From assembly GCA_016721085.1 (NCBI GenBank), contig JADKJI010000002.1, forward strand, positions 1 to 64,000: a stretch of DNA of 64,000 bases, read 5' to 3'. The stretch is from Chitinophagaceae bacterium (GTDB lineage Bacteria; Bacteroidota; Bacteroidia; Chitinophagales; Chitinophagaceae). The notes under the pieces were generated by a model. The model had not been told where the DNA came from. It saw nothing but the letters and a program-made list of their open reading frames with translations, and searched no databases. Within the stretch, counting starts at the first letter, position 1; every line of letters begins with the position of its first letter. The translations under genes and the position numbers were made by a program. Shown here in pieces: positions 16,378-26,106 of the stretch.

Positions 16378-17400
16378 CTACTTCGGCTTAGCACTTGTCC
16401 CAAACTCATTCGCATAAATACGTATAAGCAAAAGGAACAATGATATTAGTATTGGTCCGAAGATAAGCCCGATAAACCCGAAGAGGTTTACCCCTATAAT
16501 TACACCGAAGATGGTTATTAGCGGATGTACATCTCCTATTTTTTTCTGCAACCAGAACCTGAAGAAATTGTCTACCGTACCAATGATTCCGAATCCGAAA
16601 ATCAACATTAATACACCTCTGGTACTATCATCATTCGCAAAGAATAATAATGCTAATGGTATATAAGCAAGTGCTGCTCCTAATATTGGTAACATGGCAG
16701 CAATACAGGTTACAACAAACCAGAACACGGGTTCTTTTACTCCTAATGCGAGATATCCGATTAAACCTACTACACCCTGAATAATTGCTATTAAAGGAAT
16801 ACCAAGTGCATTTGAATATACCAGGCTGTTTAATTCTTTTCTAAGCAGCATTACATTCTCATCCTTTAATGGAACTTTTTCATAAAAGCCAGCTTCCATT
16901 TTCCTTCCCTGTGTTAGCATGAAGAAAAGTATGAAGTACATCACGGCAATTGTTGTAATTGTACTTATGGTAGCACCAAGTAAGCCGGGTAATGAATTCG
17001 CTCCCCACGCTGATAGTTTAGCAATATTACTTTGACTCATCAATTCTATTCCATACTCAATCTCATACTTATGGACAAACTTCTGAATGGCTGTCAATAC
17101 TTGAGATGAATGCTGCACAGCGAAACTGATTTTTGATGTCATCATATTCGCTAATAAAAAGATCGGCAACAGTATTATTATAAACGACGATAACATAAGG
17201 GTAGCAGCGGCCAATCCTTGTTTCCATTTATATTTTTCATGTAACAGTAACATCCATCTTCTGAGGATGGCGTACAAAGTATAGGCTCCTAATAAAGCAG
17301 GAATAAATGTTTGAAGCTGAAAGAAGAGTACAGCTGCTAATATCAGTATCAGCAAAAGGAACAGTACCTGTCTTATTGCATTATTTGGGATTTGTACCAT
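16378..17400 (-). CDS. AI-2E family transporter
   Basis: A 340-residue inner-membrane protein of the AI-2E (PerM/YdiK) family. It has two N-terminal hydrophobic hairpins (QVLFLLLILILAAVLFFQLQ), a hydrophilic periplasmic helix region (SSQVLTAIQKFVHKYEIEYG), and a C-terminal bundle with GVVGLIGYLALGVKEPVFW and the characteristic GFIGLIFGPILISLFLLLI. Family members have been linked to autoinducer or ion export, but the name does not establish a substrate. It has its own start at 17400 and is followed by the repeat copy C2. Confidence 0.9.
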   Translation of the reverse strand: MVQIPNNAIRQVLFLLLILILAAVLFFQLQTFIPALLGAYTLYAILRRWMLLLHEKYKWKQGLAAATLMLSSFIIILLPIFLLANMMTSKISFAVQHSSQVLTAIQKFVHKYEIEYGIELMSQSNIAKLSAWGANSLPGLLGATISTITTIAVMYFILFFMLTQGRKMEAGFYEKVPLKDENVMLLRKELNSLVYSNALGIPLIAIIQGVVGLIGYLALGVKEPVFWFVVTCIAAMLPILGAALAYIPLALLFFANDDSTRGVLMLIFGFGIIGTVDNFFRFWLQKKIGDVHPLITIFGVIIGVNLFGFIGLIFGPILISLFLLLIRIYANEFGTSAKPK

Positions 17401-17497
17401 GCTGTAATTTAGGAATTAATGAAATGTATTCAGGCTTCGAATGAAAATTACTGGTATGCCAGTAGTATAAAACGCCCCGGCATACCAGTAATAATTA

Positions 17498-18916
17498 TCA
17501 GATAATGGTTTTTTTCCATTTACCCTTTTTGAATAGCCAATAGCCTGCAGCAGCAATAACAGTCTCTGCCACTGGAATAGCTATGAACGCCCCTACCGGT
17601 CCCCATCCCAAGGTTTTTGCCAATATCCAGGCTAGTGGAATCTGGAAAAACCAAAAGCAGATAAGATTGATCCAGGTGGGTGTTTTGGTATCCCCAGCTC
17701 CATTCAGCGCCTGAATCATAACCATTCCGATTCCATAAAAGATATAGCCGGTTCCTATAATACGAAGGGCTAATGCACCTACTTCCTGAACTGCCGGATC
17801 ATTCGTGAAAATCTTGATAATTGGCATCGCGAAAACCACAAAAAGCAGGGTTACAAAGCTCATGAATATGGCATTGTATTTTGCTGTGAGAAGTACGCTT
17901 TCTGCAGCCCTGTCGGGCTGACCTGCCCCCAGGTTTTGTCCAACTAATGTTGCCGCAGCATTACTCATACCCCAGGCTGGAAGAATGAAGAATACCACAT
18001 TCCTTATAGCAACCTGATAGCCTGCTGAAGCGATAGTACCACCCGTTGTGGATACGATATAGGCCAAAACTATCCAGCTACCAGAACCAATCAGGAATTG
18101 TAAAGTGGCAGGCCAGGCTACTTTTACAAGGGATTTGATTAAAGGAAAGTCAAAAGCAAAATGTGATTTCTTCAAAAGGATGGTATTATCGCCTTTGAAT
18201 AAATGATAGCATTGGTATATTACACCGATGCCCCTTCCTATAGTAGTTGCAATTGCGGCCCCTTCTAATCCATATCCATCCCAACTTCCCACCCCATAAA
18301 TGAATATTGGACATAAGATGATATTGATAATACTTGCCAGCCACAAGCTGCGCATAGCCATTGCTGCATTTCCCGCCCCTCTGAATATTCCATTGATTAA
18401 GAATATGAGTATGATGACAACACTTCCTCCTAAAAGGATTCTAGTGAAAGATGTTCCATCGCGAACCACATCGGGCTGTGCACCCATAAGACGTAAAATA
18501 TCGGGAGCGAAATAAACTCCAAAGGCACTGATGATTACAGTTATCAATAATGATAATAAAATCGCTTGAGCACCGGCTTTGGCTGCTGCATCTGGATTTT
18601 TCTCACCAATACGACGAGCTACCATTGCTGTAGCCGCAGTACTAAGTCCAATGGCAACAGAATAGACTATTGAAATTACCGATTCGGTTAATCCAACAGT
18701 AGCTACCGCGTTCTGGCTATTTGGAAGATGACCTACAAAGTACATATCCACCACTGCAAAAACCGATTCAAGGCTTAATTCAAGAATCATTGGAATGGCG
18801 AGAAGCAATATGGCGGTTCGCAGCGAGCCCTTTGTGTAATCGTGTTCTTCCCCCTTAAGTGCCTGTTTTATAAGGGTGAATATATTTTTAAAAGAATAGT
18901 TATTAGCCGTTGTCAT
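17498..18916 (-). CDS. MATE family efflux transporter
   Basis: A 472-residue multidrug/toxin extrusion protein of the inner membrane with twelve predicted helices in two similar halves. Diagnostic segments are LAIPMILELSLESVFAVVDMYFVG in the first half and the second-half equivalents VAWPATLQFLIGSGSWIVLAY and GMSNAAATLVGQNLGAGQPDRA. It exports cationic compounds by Na+ or H+ antiport in characterised members; the substrate here is unknown. No regulator gene lies next to it. Confidence 0.93.
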   Translation of the reverse strand: MTTANNYSFKNIFTLIKQALKGEEHDYTKGSLRTAILLLAIPMILELSLESVFAVVDMYFVGHLPNSQNAVATVGLTESVISIVYSVAIGLSTAATAMVARRIGEKNPDAAAKAGAQAILLSLLITVIISAFGVYFAPDILRLMGAQPDVVRDGTSFTRILLGGSVVIILIFLINGIFRGAGNAAMAMRSLWLASIINIILCPIFIYGVGSWDGYGLEGAAIATTIGRGIGVIYQCYHLFKGDNTILLKKSHFAFDFPLIKSLVKVAWPATLQFLIGSGSWIVLAYIVSTTGGTIASAGYQVAIRNVVFFILPAWGMSNAAATLVGQNLGAGQPDRAAESVLLTAKYNAIFMSFVTLLFVVFAMPIIKIFTNDPAVQEVGALALRIIGTGYIFYGIGMVMIQALNGAGDTKTPTWINLICFWFFQIPLAWILAKTLGWGPVGAFIAIPVAETVIAAAGYWLFKKGKWKKTII

Positions 18917-19199
18917 GATATATAAATAGAATTACAATTGAATAAAAGCCTGCTCGGCAAATAGAATCAATTGGTACAAAAAAATAGTAATGATATACCG
19001 GTTATTGACCGGTGATGGTAAGAAAAATCTTCGTGTGGGATTGAGCTCTTGGTTGGCGAAGAGCTCGAATTAGCAAATCATAATTCGTAGCTTGATGCGT
19101 CAAAGATGGGAAATTTCTTTCGCCGGACAAATATTTTTATTTGAAAGGTGGCAACTCGATTTGCATTCGATGCGTTGGATGAGAACATCCAAGAAGGGA

Positions 19200-20393
19200 T
19201 TACATATACTTCAACCACCAACTATTGTGCGATTTCTTGTAATTATAAAACCACTTACAGGGGTAGTACATTATAATCACAACAGCTATCCATAACAAAT
19301 AAACATACCTAAGGGAGAAACCAAATGCTGTAGGTCGGAAGAGGAACGGTGATTCGGAATCTACTATTTGAGAATTGGTATGTCCGGTTGCATAAAAGAA
19401 AATGACTAGCATAAGATGCAGCAATAGAAAATGCCCGGCAAAATAAAATAAGGGGGCTTTACCATAGACCATGATTATTTGAGAGAATTTATTTTTCAGG
19501 TTTTCACTGAAAGAAAGCACAATTAATCCTGGCCCAATGGTCATGCAACCAAACAGCAGGGAAGGAGGTGTTTTAGTTAAATTGAAAAAGGATAGGAATG
19601 TAAAAAGACTGTTTTTTTGAGTAGCCCATGGATTTGGATCTCCGTACATATTAATACTACGCATCAATAGAAAGTAGGTAATGATTCCTAAACCTGCAAT
19701 CAGGAAAAAACGTTGTCTCTTTTGAGCCTCTATAGTATTGGAGAATAGTTGACCAAAGCTATATCCTAGAAGCATAATACTTGCCCATGGCAGGATAGTA
19801 TAACCAACTAATATAATATGTCCACCTCCGATGGGAAATGCATTTCCTTTTGATGTGAGAAGAATATTTATGATAGCAGTTGATATGCTGTTCGGGTCCA
19901 ATACAATTTTATCAAGAAGGTTATGTCCGAAAAAAAGGATGGTTCCAATAATAGCAATTGTGATGGCATTGGTACGAATCAACAGTCCTAATATCACCAT
20001 ACTCCATCCGAAGGCCCAGAGTGTTATTAAGAAAATGATATTATAGGCTGGGTTAAAAGTAAGGATGAGATTCATCACTACTATTTCAAAAACAATCAGG
20101 AAGAATCCTCTTTTTATAAGGAAGATGCTGAGCTCTTTTTTTGTTTTGTTTTGTCCATTGAGGAAGGCAGAGATTCCTGATAGAAAAAGAAAGAGTGGCG
20201 CACAGAAATGCGTGATCCATCTTGTAAAAAACAGGAGGGGGGTGGTAGTGCTAAGGTCGGTGGGAGTGGAGGTCATGGCACCGATATGGAAATAGTCGCG
20301 GGTGTGGTCCAGGGCCATTATGACCATGATGAGACCTCTCAGGAAATCGATGGAAGCGATTCTTGGCTTGGTTGTGTTGAGTGTGGCGGACAT
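19200..20393 (-). CDS. DUF1624 / HGSNAT-like acyltransferase membrane protein
   Basis: A 397-residue multipass protein. The start RIASIDFLRGLIMVIMALDHTRDYF and the following FFTRWITHFCAPLFLFLSGISAF are characteristic of the DUF1624 group of heparan-alpha-glucosaminide N-acetyltransferase-like proteins. These are expected to transfer acyl groups across the inner membrane. About ten to eleven hydrophobic segments follow. It is distinct in sequence from the DUF5009 protein at 1.8-2.9 kb. The acceptor is not known. Confidence 0.85.
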   Translation of the reverse strand: MSATLNTTKPRIASIDFLRGLIMVIMALDHTRDYFHIGAMTSTPTDLSTTTPLLFFTRWITHFCAPLFLFLSGISAFLNGQNKTKKELSIFLIKRGFFLIVFEIVVMNLILTFNPAYNIIFLITLWAFGWSMVILGLLIRTNAITIAIIGTILFFGHNLLDKIVLDPNSISTAIINILLTSKGNAFPIGGGHIILVGYTILPWASIMLLGYSFGQLFSNTIEAQKRQRFFLIAGLGIITYFLLMRSINMYGDPNPWATQKNSLFTFLSFFNLTKTPPSLLFGCMTIGPGLIVLSFSENLKNKFSQIIMVYGKAPLFYFAGHFLLLHLMLVIFFYATGHTNSQIVDSESPFLFRPTAFGFSLRYVYLLWIAVVIIMYYPCKWFYNYKKSHNSWWLKYM

Positions 20394-20419
20394 AGGTTTG
20401 TAATTTACAAATGTATTTT

Positions 20420-20484
20420 ACAATTGGAGATGTCATCTTACCCCCAAGATGTCATCTTGGGGGTAAGATGACATCTCCAATTGT
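20420..20484. repeat. Perfect 65-nt palindrome of the GATGTCATC family
   Basis: Two 32-nt arms (20420-20451 and 20453-20484) are perfect reverse complements around a single T. Each arm contains AATTGGAGATGTCATCTTAC and a run of five C. Related, less perfect palindromes occur at 23276-23341 and 62371-62427, all in intergenic DNA. A 314-nt gap surrounds it (20394-20707), and nothing else is recognisable in that gap. Confidence 0.9.
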
Positions 20485-20707
20485 TTATAATCCCATTTAA
20501 GGATATACTGATGTTTAGGTTATTTTACTACATGCATTACCCCTTAAGTAAGTAAATGATATTATTTATTTGCTAAAACTACTTGAATTCCCATGATAGG
20601 AATCATATATAATGTGTCGTGCATTTTCCAACTTTATTAATTCTAAACAATTACTTAAATAGAGATTGTCTAGAATTCCAGTCCTTTTCACCCTAAAAAT
20701 ATCTTTT

Positions 20708-21775
20708 ATGGAAAGCAAACCAATTTCCCGGGGAATTCTATCCGGATTAGCCATCATCTTCATTTCACTCAATTCATTTTCACAAAACATAGCAATCAAT
20801 TCGACTGGAAATAATCCTGATGGATCAGCAATGCTGGATGTAACAAGTGCTAACAAAGGGTTATTGATACCAAGAATTAGCCTCTCTTCGCTAACTGATG
20901 CTGTAACTATTGCAACACCTGCTCATAGCTTATTGGTATACAATACAAATGCAGCCTTGTCTGGAGGTGTTGGGTTCTATTATAATTCAGGCACTACAGG
21001 ATCTCCAACATGGTCCAAATTATTAGTAACAGGCACAGAGTGGAAAGTTGCAGGTAATGCAGGCACCACTCCTGGTACAGATTTTATTGGTACAACAGAT
21101 GCAAAAGCTCTTGTTTTTAAGACAAATAATGTTTCCAGGATGAATATTTCTGATGCAGGAGTTACAAAAATAGGCGATGGTACCAATCAATTAGTTGTTG
21201 AAGCAGATGGTCATATTGCATTTGAAGGTACTGCAGGTGTATGGGATGATTTACGTGTTGTATTAGATAATGGAAGTAATGCTGCTCAATTAGACTATTT
21301 AAGTGGAAGTGCTGGCCCCCAAATTTGGTATTTCAGGGATAATTCAGGCGTGGAAAGCATGTCTTTTACAGTACAGCTACCTCATGGTTATAAAGAGGGC
21401 ACTACTATTTATCCGCATTTACATTGGACACCAAAGTCCACAGCAGCTTCAGGGAATGTGCAATGGAACTTTGAATATAGTTGGGTGAATTATAATTCCT
21501 CAACACCAGAGGCTTTTCCGGCTATAACAACTAATACAGTAGTAAGCTCTGCTCCGTTTACAGCAAATACTCATTTAATTCAAAGTCTTACTACCGGTAA
21601 TGCTGGTATTTCAGGAACTGGAAAGACAATATCCAGCGTATTGATATGTCGCATATGGCGTAATGGAGATGCTTCAAATGCTTCAGATACTTATGTAGGT
21701 AATGCAGGAGTAATGTTTCTTGATTTCCACTATCAGATTGATGGAATCGGTAGTCATGGAGTATTTACTAAATAG
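20708..21775 (+). CDS. Secreted hypothetical protein with phage-like C-terminal domain
   Basis: A 355-residue exported protein. It starts with a signal peptide (ILSGLAIIFISLNSFSQ) and then a segment typical of Bacteroidota surface proteins (NPDGSAMLDVTSANKGLLIPR, then HSLLVYNTNAA). The C-terminal half, WDDLRVVLDNGSNAAQ followed by VQLPHGYKEGTTIYPHLHW, resembles a domain I associate with phage and marine-virus hypothetical proteins. This comparison is from memory. The start at 20708 puts the signal peptide at the N-terminus. The T9SS protein gene follows after 72 nt, and the two may be co-transcribed. Confidence 0.7.
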   Translation: MESKPISRGILSGLAIIFISLNSFSQNIAINSTGNNPDGSAMLDVTSANKGLLIPRISLSSLTDAVTIATPAHSLLVYNTNAALSGGVGFYYNSGTTGSPTWSKLLVTGTEWKVAGNAGTTPGTDFIGTTDAKALVFKTNNVSRMNISDAGVTKIGDGTNQLVVEADGHIAFEGTAGVWDDLRVVLDNGSNAAQLDYLSGSAGPQIWYFRDNSGVESMSFTVQLPHGYKEGTTIYPHLHWTPKSTAASGNVQWNFEYSWVNYNSSTPEAFPAITTNTVVSSAPFTANTHLIQSLTTGNAGISGTGKTISSVLICRIWRNGDASNASDTYVGNAGVMFLDFHYQIDGIGSHGVFTK

Positions 21776-21847
21776 TGAATTACTGAAATCTTTTCTATCA
21801 GTTCGTTTTACTGTTAGAATCAATTTATCATCCTAAATAAAGATTTT

Positions 21848-23212
21848 ATGTATACACACTATATAAAAATAAAACGGCTATTGATAGCACTATTAATAGT
21901 GCTACCAGGCCTTTTAGCAGCCCAAGGCATTAAAATTACCTCTGGTGGTAATTTAGTAGCTAATGGCGCGGCCAAATTAGTTATAATGAATGCCGGATTC
22001 ACTAATAATGGCACTTTCACTCCAGATCTTTCTTCTGTTATTTTTTCTGGAAATGGAAGTACCTCAAGTTCATTTATTGCGGGTTCCACCAGCACAACTT
22101 TTACAAATCTTGTATTAAATAAATCGGCAAATGGATTCCAGTTAAACCAGCACATTGGTGTTTCTGGAGTAGTTGATTTGCAAAGCGGGGATAGTATTTT
22201 CCTCAACGCTTTTAATATTGATCTTGGTAGTACCGGCTCTTTAACTGGCGAAACAAATGCTCTTCATATTACTGGACAAAGTGGAGGATATATTCAAATT
22301 GTGAATACCCTCAATGCGCCATCATCTGTAAATCCTGGCAATCTTGGATTTACAATATCGAGCGCTTCTAATTTAGGGAGTACTGTTATAAAACGCGGGC
22401 ATCAAAATCATGGCCCTTCGGTTTATCAGTATTTTGATATTACTCCTACTAATAATAGCGGGTTAAATGCAACTGTCAAATTTGCTTATTTCCAACCTGA
22501 AATCAACTCTATTCCAGAAATTGATTTAGCATTGTTTGGTAGTACAGATGGAGGTAATGTATGGTCTCTCGAATCGGGTAGTACAGTAAATATAGGGTCA
22601 GATTTTGTTCAAGCAAGTACAGTGTCTCAGATGGGCTTATTTACATTGGCAAATGCCAACGCTTCTTTGGCACTTAAATTCATATATTTTAAAGCTATTG
22701 CTGCAGATGCTAAGAATGTGCTTTATTGGGCTACAGCAACTGAAAGCAGGAATGATTACTTTATTATTGAAAGATCCATTGATGGAACACATTTCCTCCC
22801 TATAGGCCATGTTGAGGCTGCAGGGAACAGCAATAACATTCGTAATTATAGTTTTACAGATGCTGCTTCTTTAAGTGGCATGGTATTTTACAGGTTAAAA
22901 TGTGTAGATATTGATAATAAAGCTAATTATTCAATAGTCGTCAAATTAGGATTGAATACTATCAATAAATCAATTCATATATATCCTAATCCTGCATCTG
23001 ATTATGTTTCTATTGAGTTTACGGCTGAATCTGCCGGAAAAGCTGAAATCCAGATTTTAAGTATTGCTGGAGTTAAAGTGTTATCGAAACAAGTTGATTG
23101 TGTGAAAGGAGTAAATATTATTTCAGTTCCCATCAGCTCACTTGCAAATGGAACTTATAAGGTACAAGTACCAGGCAAGTTAGTTAGGGGTGCAACTTTT
23201 ATTAAGAATTAG
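21848..23212 (+). CDS. T9SS type A sorting domain-containing surface protein
   Basis: A 454-residue secreted protein with signal peptide LLIALLIVLPGLLAAQG. The middle is Gly/Ser/Asn-rich beta sequence of unknown function. Near residue 285, YFKAIAADAKNVLYWATATE followed by NDYFIIERSIDGTHF matches the fibronectin-like domain that often precedes sorting signals. The last 80 residues (IHIYPNPASDYVSIEF to TYKVQVPGKLV) form the type A C-terminal domain recognised by the type IX secretion system. The protein is therefore likely exported and fixed to the cell surface. A strong terminator follows. Confidence 0.85.
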   Translation: MYTHYIKIKRLLIALLIVLPGLLAAQGIKITSGGNLVANGAAKLVIMNAGFTNNGTFTPDLSSVIFSGNGSTSSSFIAGSTSTTFTNLVLNKSANGFQLNQHIGVSGVVDLQSGDSIFLNAFNIDLGSTGSLTGETNALHITGQSGGYIQIVNTLNAPSSVNPGNLGFTISSASNLGSTVIKRGHQNHGPSVYQYFDITPTNNSGLNATVKFAYFQPEINSIPEIDLALFGSTDGGNVWSLESGSTVNIGSDFVQASTVSQMGLFTLANANASLALKFIYFKAIAADAKNVLYWATATESRNDYFIIERSIDGTHFLPIGHVEAAGNSNNIRNYSFTDAASLSGMVFYRLKCVDIDNKANYSIVVKLGLNTINKSIHIYPNPASDYVSIEFTAESAGKAEIQILSIAGVKVLSKQVDCVKGVNIISVPISSLANGTYKVQVPGKLVRGATFIKN

Positions 23213-23232
23213 TTTAGGGTTAAATAAAAAAG

Positions 23233-23265
23233 AAGCCATTCTGGTAACAGGGTGGCTTTTTATTT
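23233..23265 (+). terminator. Rho-independent terminator
   Basis: The arms AAGCCATTCT and AGGGTGGCTT pair fully (with two G-T pairs) around GGTAAC and are followed by a T-rich tail TTTTATTTT. It ends transcription of the T9SS gene that stops at 23212. Confidence 0.85.
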
Positions 23266-23275
23266 TGGTTGTATT

Positions 23276-23341
23276 TTACAACTGGAGATGTCATCTTACC
23301 CCCAGGATGCTCATCATCTGGGGGTAGGATGGCATCTCGAT
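23276..23341. repeat. GATGTCATC palindrome, degenerate copy
   Basis: An imperfect copy of the palindrome at 20420-20484: GGAGATGTCATCTTACCCCC on the left and GGGGGTAGGATGGCATCTCG on the right, with a few extra bases at the centre. It abuts the stop codon of the GH3 gene, between two convergent genes. Confidence 0.75.
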
Positions 23342-26002
23342 TTACTTAACTTTCAAAGTTGCCTTCACCCTCAAATCCATTGAAGAAGCCCCTATCATAA
23401 CCCTCACATCCCCCGGCTCCAATATCTTTTTCATATCCGCATCTAAAAACATCAACTGTTTATCAGTTATAGTGAAGGTCACCCGCTTTTCTTCGCCTGG
23501 TTGTAAAGAAACCCTCTGGAATCCCTTCAACTCCATCACTGGCCTTGATACCGTTGCCAATTCATCACGCAAATACAATTGTACCACTTCATCACCGGCA
23601 TATTTACCTGTATTTTTTATGGTACAGCTTACACTCACTTTTTCACCTGCGCCAATACTTGAGCTGCTTAATGAAATATCGCTATAAGCAAAGCTTGTGT
23701 AACTTAATCCGTATCCGAATGGGAATAATGGCAATCCACTCAGGTTGTGGTAATCATCACCACGACCTGTTGGTTTGTGATTATAGACCAATGGAAGTTG
23801 CGCTTCATGAACAGGGAATGTGATGGGTAACCTTCCAGCAGGATTATAATCCCCAAATAAAACATCTGCAACCGCCCTTCCGCCTTCTTCACCAGGATAC
23901 CATATATCAGCAATGGCACCCACTTTGTTGATCCATTTATCCATAGTGATGGCGCTTCCACCAACTAATAGAACTACCACAGGTTTACCAGTGGCAGCTA
24001 CTGCCTGAATGATGGCTTCCTGATCGCCAGGTAATGATAAATAGGCACGATCCTGGAATTCACCTTCGTGTATTCCGGCTGCAATAACAACTACATCTGA
24101 TTGACGAGCGGCGGCCAATGCTTCTTGTAATCGTTGTTGATAATCATCTTTTACAGTAGCATTCCAGATTAGTTTGACAGTGGCATTATTGCCATTGGGT
24201 TCATAAAAATCTATTCGGATGGAATAGGATTTACCTTTTTCAAATAAAAAGTCGGTAAGATGAGTGGCATAAGTTTGTTTATTCCATGCATCAATAACGA
24301 TCTTATCATTTATGTATAAACGAAAACCTTGATTACCTTCTAATCCAATCTTGAATTTTCCAGTAACAGGGGATTTTAAAAATCCCTTCCATTGGGCAGA
24401 ATAAAAATCGGAAGTCAGTTTTGAATCAGGAGGGAATAGTGTCCAGTGAAAATTAATCTGCTCATCAATTCTTTTTACAACTGGCTCGCCACTAAAATCT
24501 ATATTACTATAATAAGAGGCTGCTAACCCTTTCTTTCCATCATCAGAAGATAGATAGGCCGAAGAAATAATATCATATTCTTTTTTATTTACTCCAACCC
24601 CCTTTGCATAAATGATTTTTGTTTTACCTGCCACTTTCTCTTCTATTCCTTTAAGTATGCTTATGGGTTGATTGCCCGGTCCGCTATATCCACCTAATCT
24701 GGCTTTTGTTATTTCTTCTCCAATAAGTGCTATTGTTTTTGTTTTTTTCGAAATAGGCAATAATCCATTTTGATTTTTTAATAAAACAATGGATTCGAGA
24801 GCCGCTTTTTTTGCAATGATTTTTGGATCTGTTCTTACTGAGTTTACTTCGTTCTCATCTATATACGGATTTTCAAAAAGTCCCAGATCGAATTTTGCTT
24901 TCAGCACTCTCGCAACAGCATCATTAATTCTGTTGCTATCAATTCTTCCATCTAAAAATGGTGGCTGGAAAAGTTTGTGATGTTCGTAATCTGTCTGGAA
25001 GATTACATCTAATCCACCTGTAATAGCCTGGCGACCACTTTCAGGATAGTCGGCTGCAGTTTTATGAAGCACCACTGAACCACCAACGGCATTGGCATCC
25101 GAAATAACAAATCCATCAAACCCCCATTCTTTTTTTAATAATGTTTCCAATAACCATTTGTTTGCTGAAGAAGCAGTACCATCAATGGAATTATAAGCAG
25201 TCATTACAGACCTTGCTCCACCATCTTTAAATACTGATTCAAATGGAGGAAGATAGATTTCCCGTAATAATCTTTCATTGGCATGTATAGGATAACTATC
25301 TCTTCCTCCATCACCCACATTGGCAAGGAAATGTTTGGGTGTAGTTATGATTCCTCTCGATTCAAATGCTTTTATGAAGGCTACGCCCATAGCAGCACTT
25401 AAAAAGGGATCTTCGCCATAGGTTTCTTCTGTTCTTCCCCAACGAACATCACTGGCTATATTGATGACAGGAGATAAAATATCGCGTATCCCTCTCATCT
25501 TAACTTCTGTGGCAATAGTGGCAGCTACTTCCCGCATAAGGGTGGTATCGAAACTGGCAGCGAGAGCAATGGATTGAGGGAAAGCAGTAGCTCCTCCTCT
25601 TAAAAGTCCATGAAGTGCTTCGTCAAATGCTATGATTGGAATACCCAGACGCGACTTCTCAACAAAATATTTTTGAATGGCATTAATTTTCTTTGCCAAT
25701 TGAAGAGCAGAAGCGGATGTATTGTATGTTAATATTTGACCTCCAGCATCTGTGCCCGATCCAGCACTTACCTGAAAACCAAAGCATCCATTGATATATT
25801 TGTCGGGATGAGCAGGATCCAGATCACCTGGTATCATGAATAATTGCCAGAATTTCTCTTCGGCAGTCATCCTGCTTAAAAGATCCTTTACTCTCTCTGA
25901 AACAGGTAATGCCTTATTCTTATAAGGAAGAACCTGTTGAGAATAGCTTATAAAAAAACATAATAAAAGGAATAGCAGCGACTGTACTCTTTTTCTGGCC
26001 AT
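23342..26002 (-). CDS. Glycoside hydrolase family 3 with PA14 insert
   Basis: An exported 886-residue beta-glucosidase-type enzyme. It has a signal peptide (SLLFLLLCFFISYSQQ), the GH3 (alpha/beta)8 domain with KHFLANVGDGG and the nucleophile region GFDGFVISDANAV, and the second GH3 domain. A PA14 module (KGLAASYYSNIDFSG to ATVKLIWN) is inserted into that domain. The last 100 residues form a fibronectin III-like domain (FPFGYGLSYTSFAYSDISLS). The PA14 insert in GH3 enzymes usually shapes substrate choice. No SusC/SusD pair lies nearby, so the polysaccharide target cannot be inferred. Confidence 0.93.
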   Translation of the reverse strand: MARKRVQSLLFLLLCFFISYSQQVLPYKNKALPVSERVKDLLSRMTAEEKFWQLFMIPGDLDPAHPDKYINGCFGFQVSAGSGTDAGGQILTYNTSASALQLAKKINAIQKYFVEKSRLGIPIIAFDEALHGLLRGGATAFPQSIALAASFDTTLMREVAATIATEVKMRGIRDILSPVINIASDVRWGRTEETYGEDPFLSAAMGVAFIKAFESRGIITTPKHFLANVGDGGRDSYPIHANERLLREIYLPPFESVFKDGGARSVMTAYNSIDGTASSANKWLLETLLKKEWGFDGFVISDANAVGGSVVLHKTAADYPESGRQAITGGLDVIFQTDYEHHKLFQPPFLDGRIDSNRINDAVARVLKAKFDLGLFENPYIDENEVNSVRTDPKIIAKKAALESIVLLKNQNGLLPISKKTKTIALIGEEITKARLGGYSGPGNQPISILKGIEEKVAGKTKIIYAKGVGVNKKEYDIISSAYLSSDDGKKGLAASYYSNIDFSGEPVVKRIDEQINFHWTLFPPDSKLTSDFYSAQWKGFLKSPVTGKFKIGLEGNQGFRLYINDKIVIDAWNKQTYATHLTDFLFEKGKSYSIRIDFYEPNGNNATVKLIWNATVKDDYQQRLQEALAAARQSDVVVIAAGIHEGEFQDRAYLSLPGDQEAIIQAVAATGKPVVVLLVGGSAITMDKWINKVGAIADIWYPGEEGGRAVADVLFGDYNPAGRLPITFPVHEAQLPLVYNHKPTGRGDDYHNLSGLPLFPFGYGLSYTSFAYSDISLSSSSIGAGEKVSVSCTIKNTGKYAGDEVVQLYLRDELATVSRPVMELKGFQRVSLQPGEEKRVTFTITDKQLMFLDADMKKILEPGDVRVMIGASSMDLRVKATLKVK

Positions 26003-26106
26003 AGTGCATTATTGTAAACGACTAATATAGCCTGAAATATCAAATTGGCGATGACTGTGATAATTTAGAAGAGGAACTTGACAAATGAGTGGTAATGGTT
26101 AGGGCT

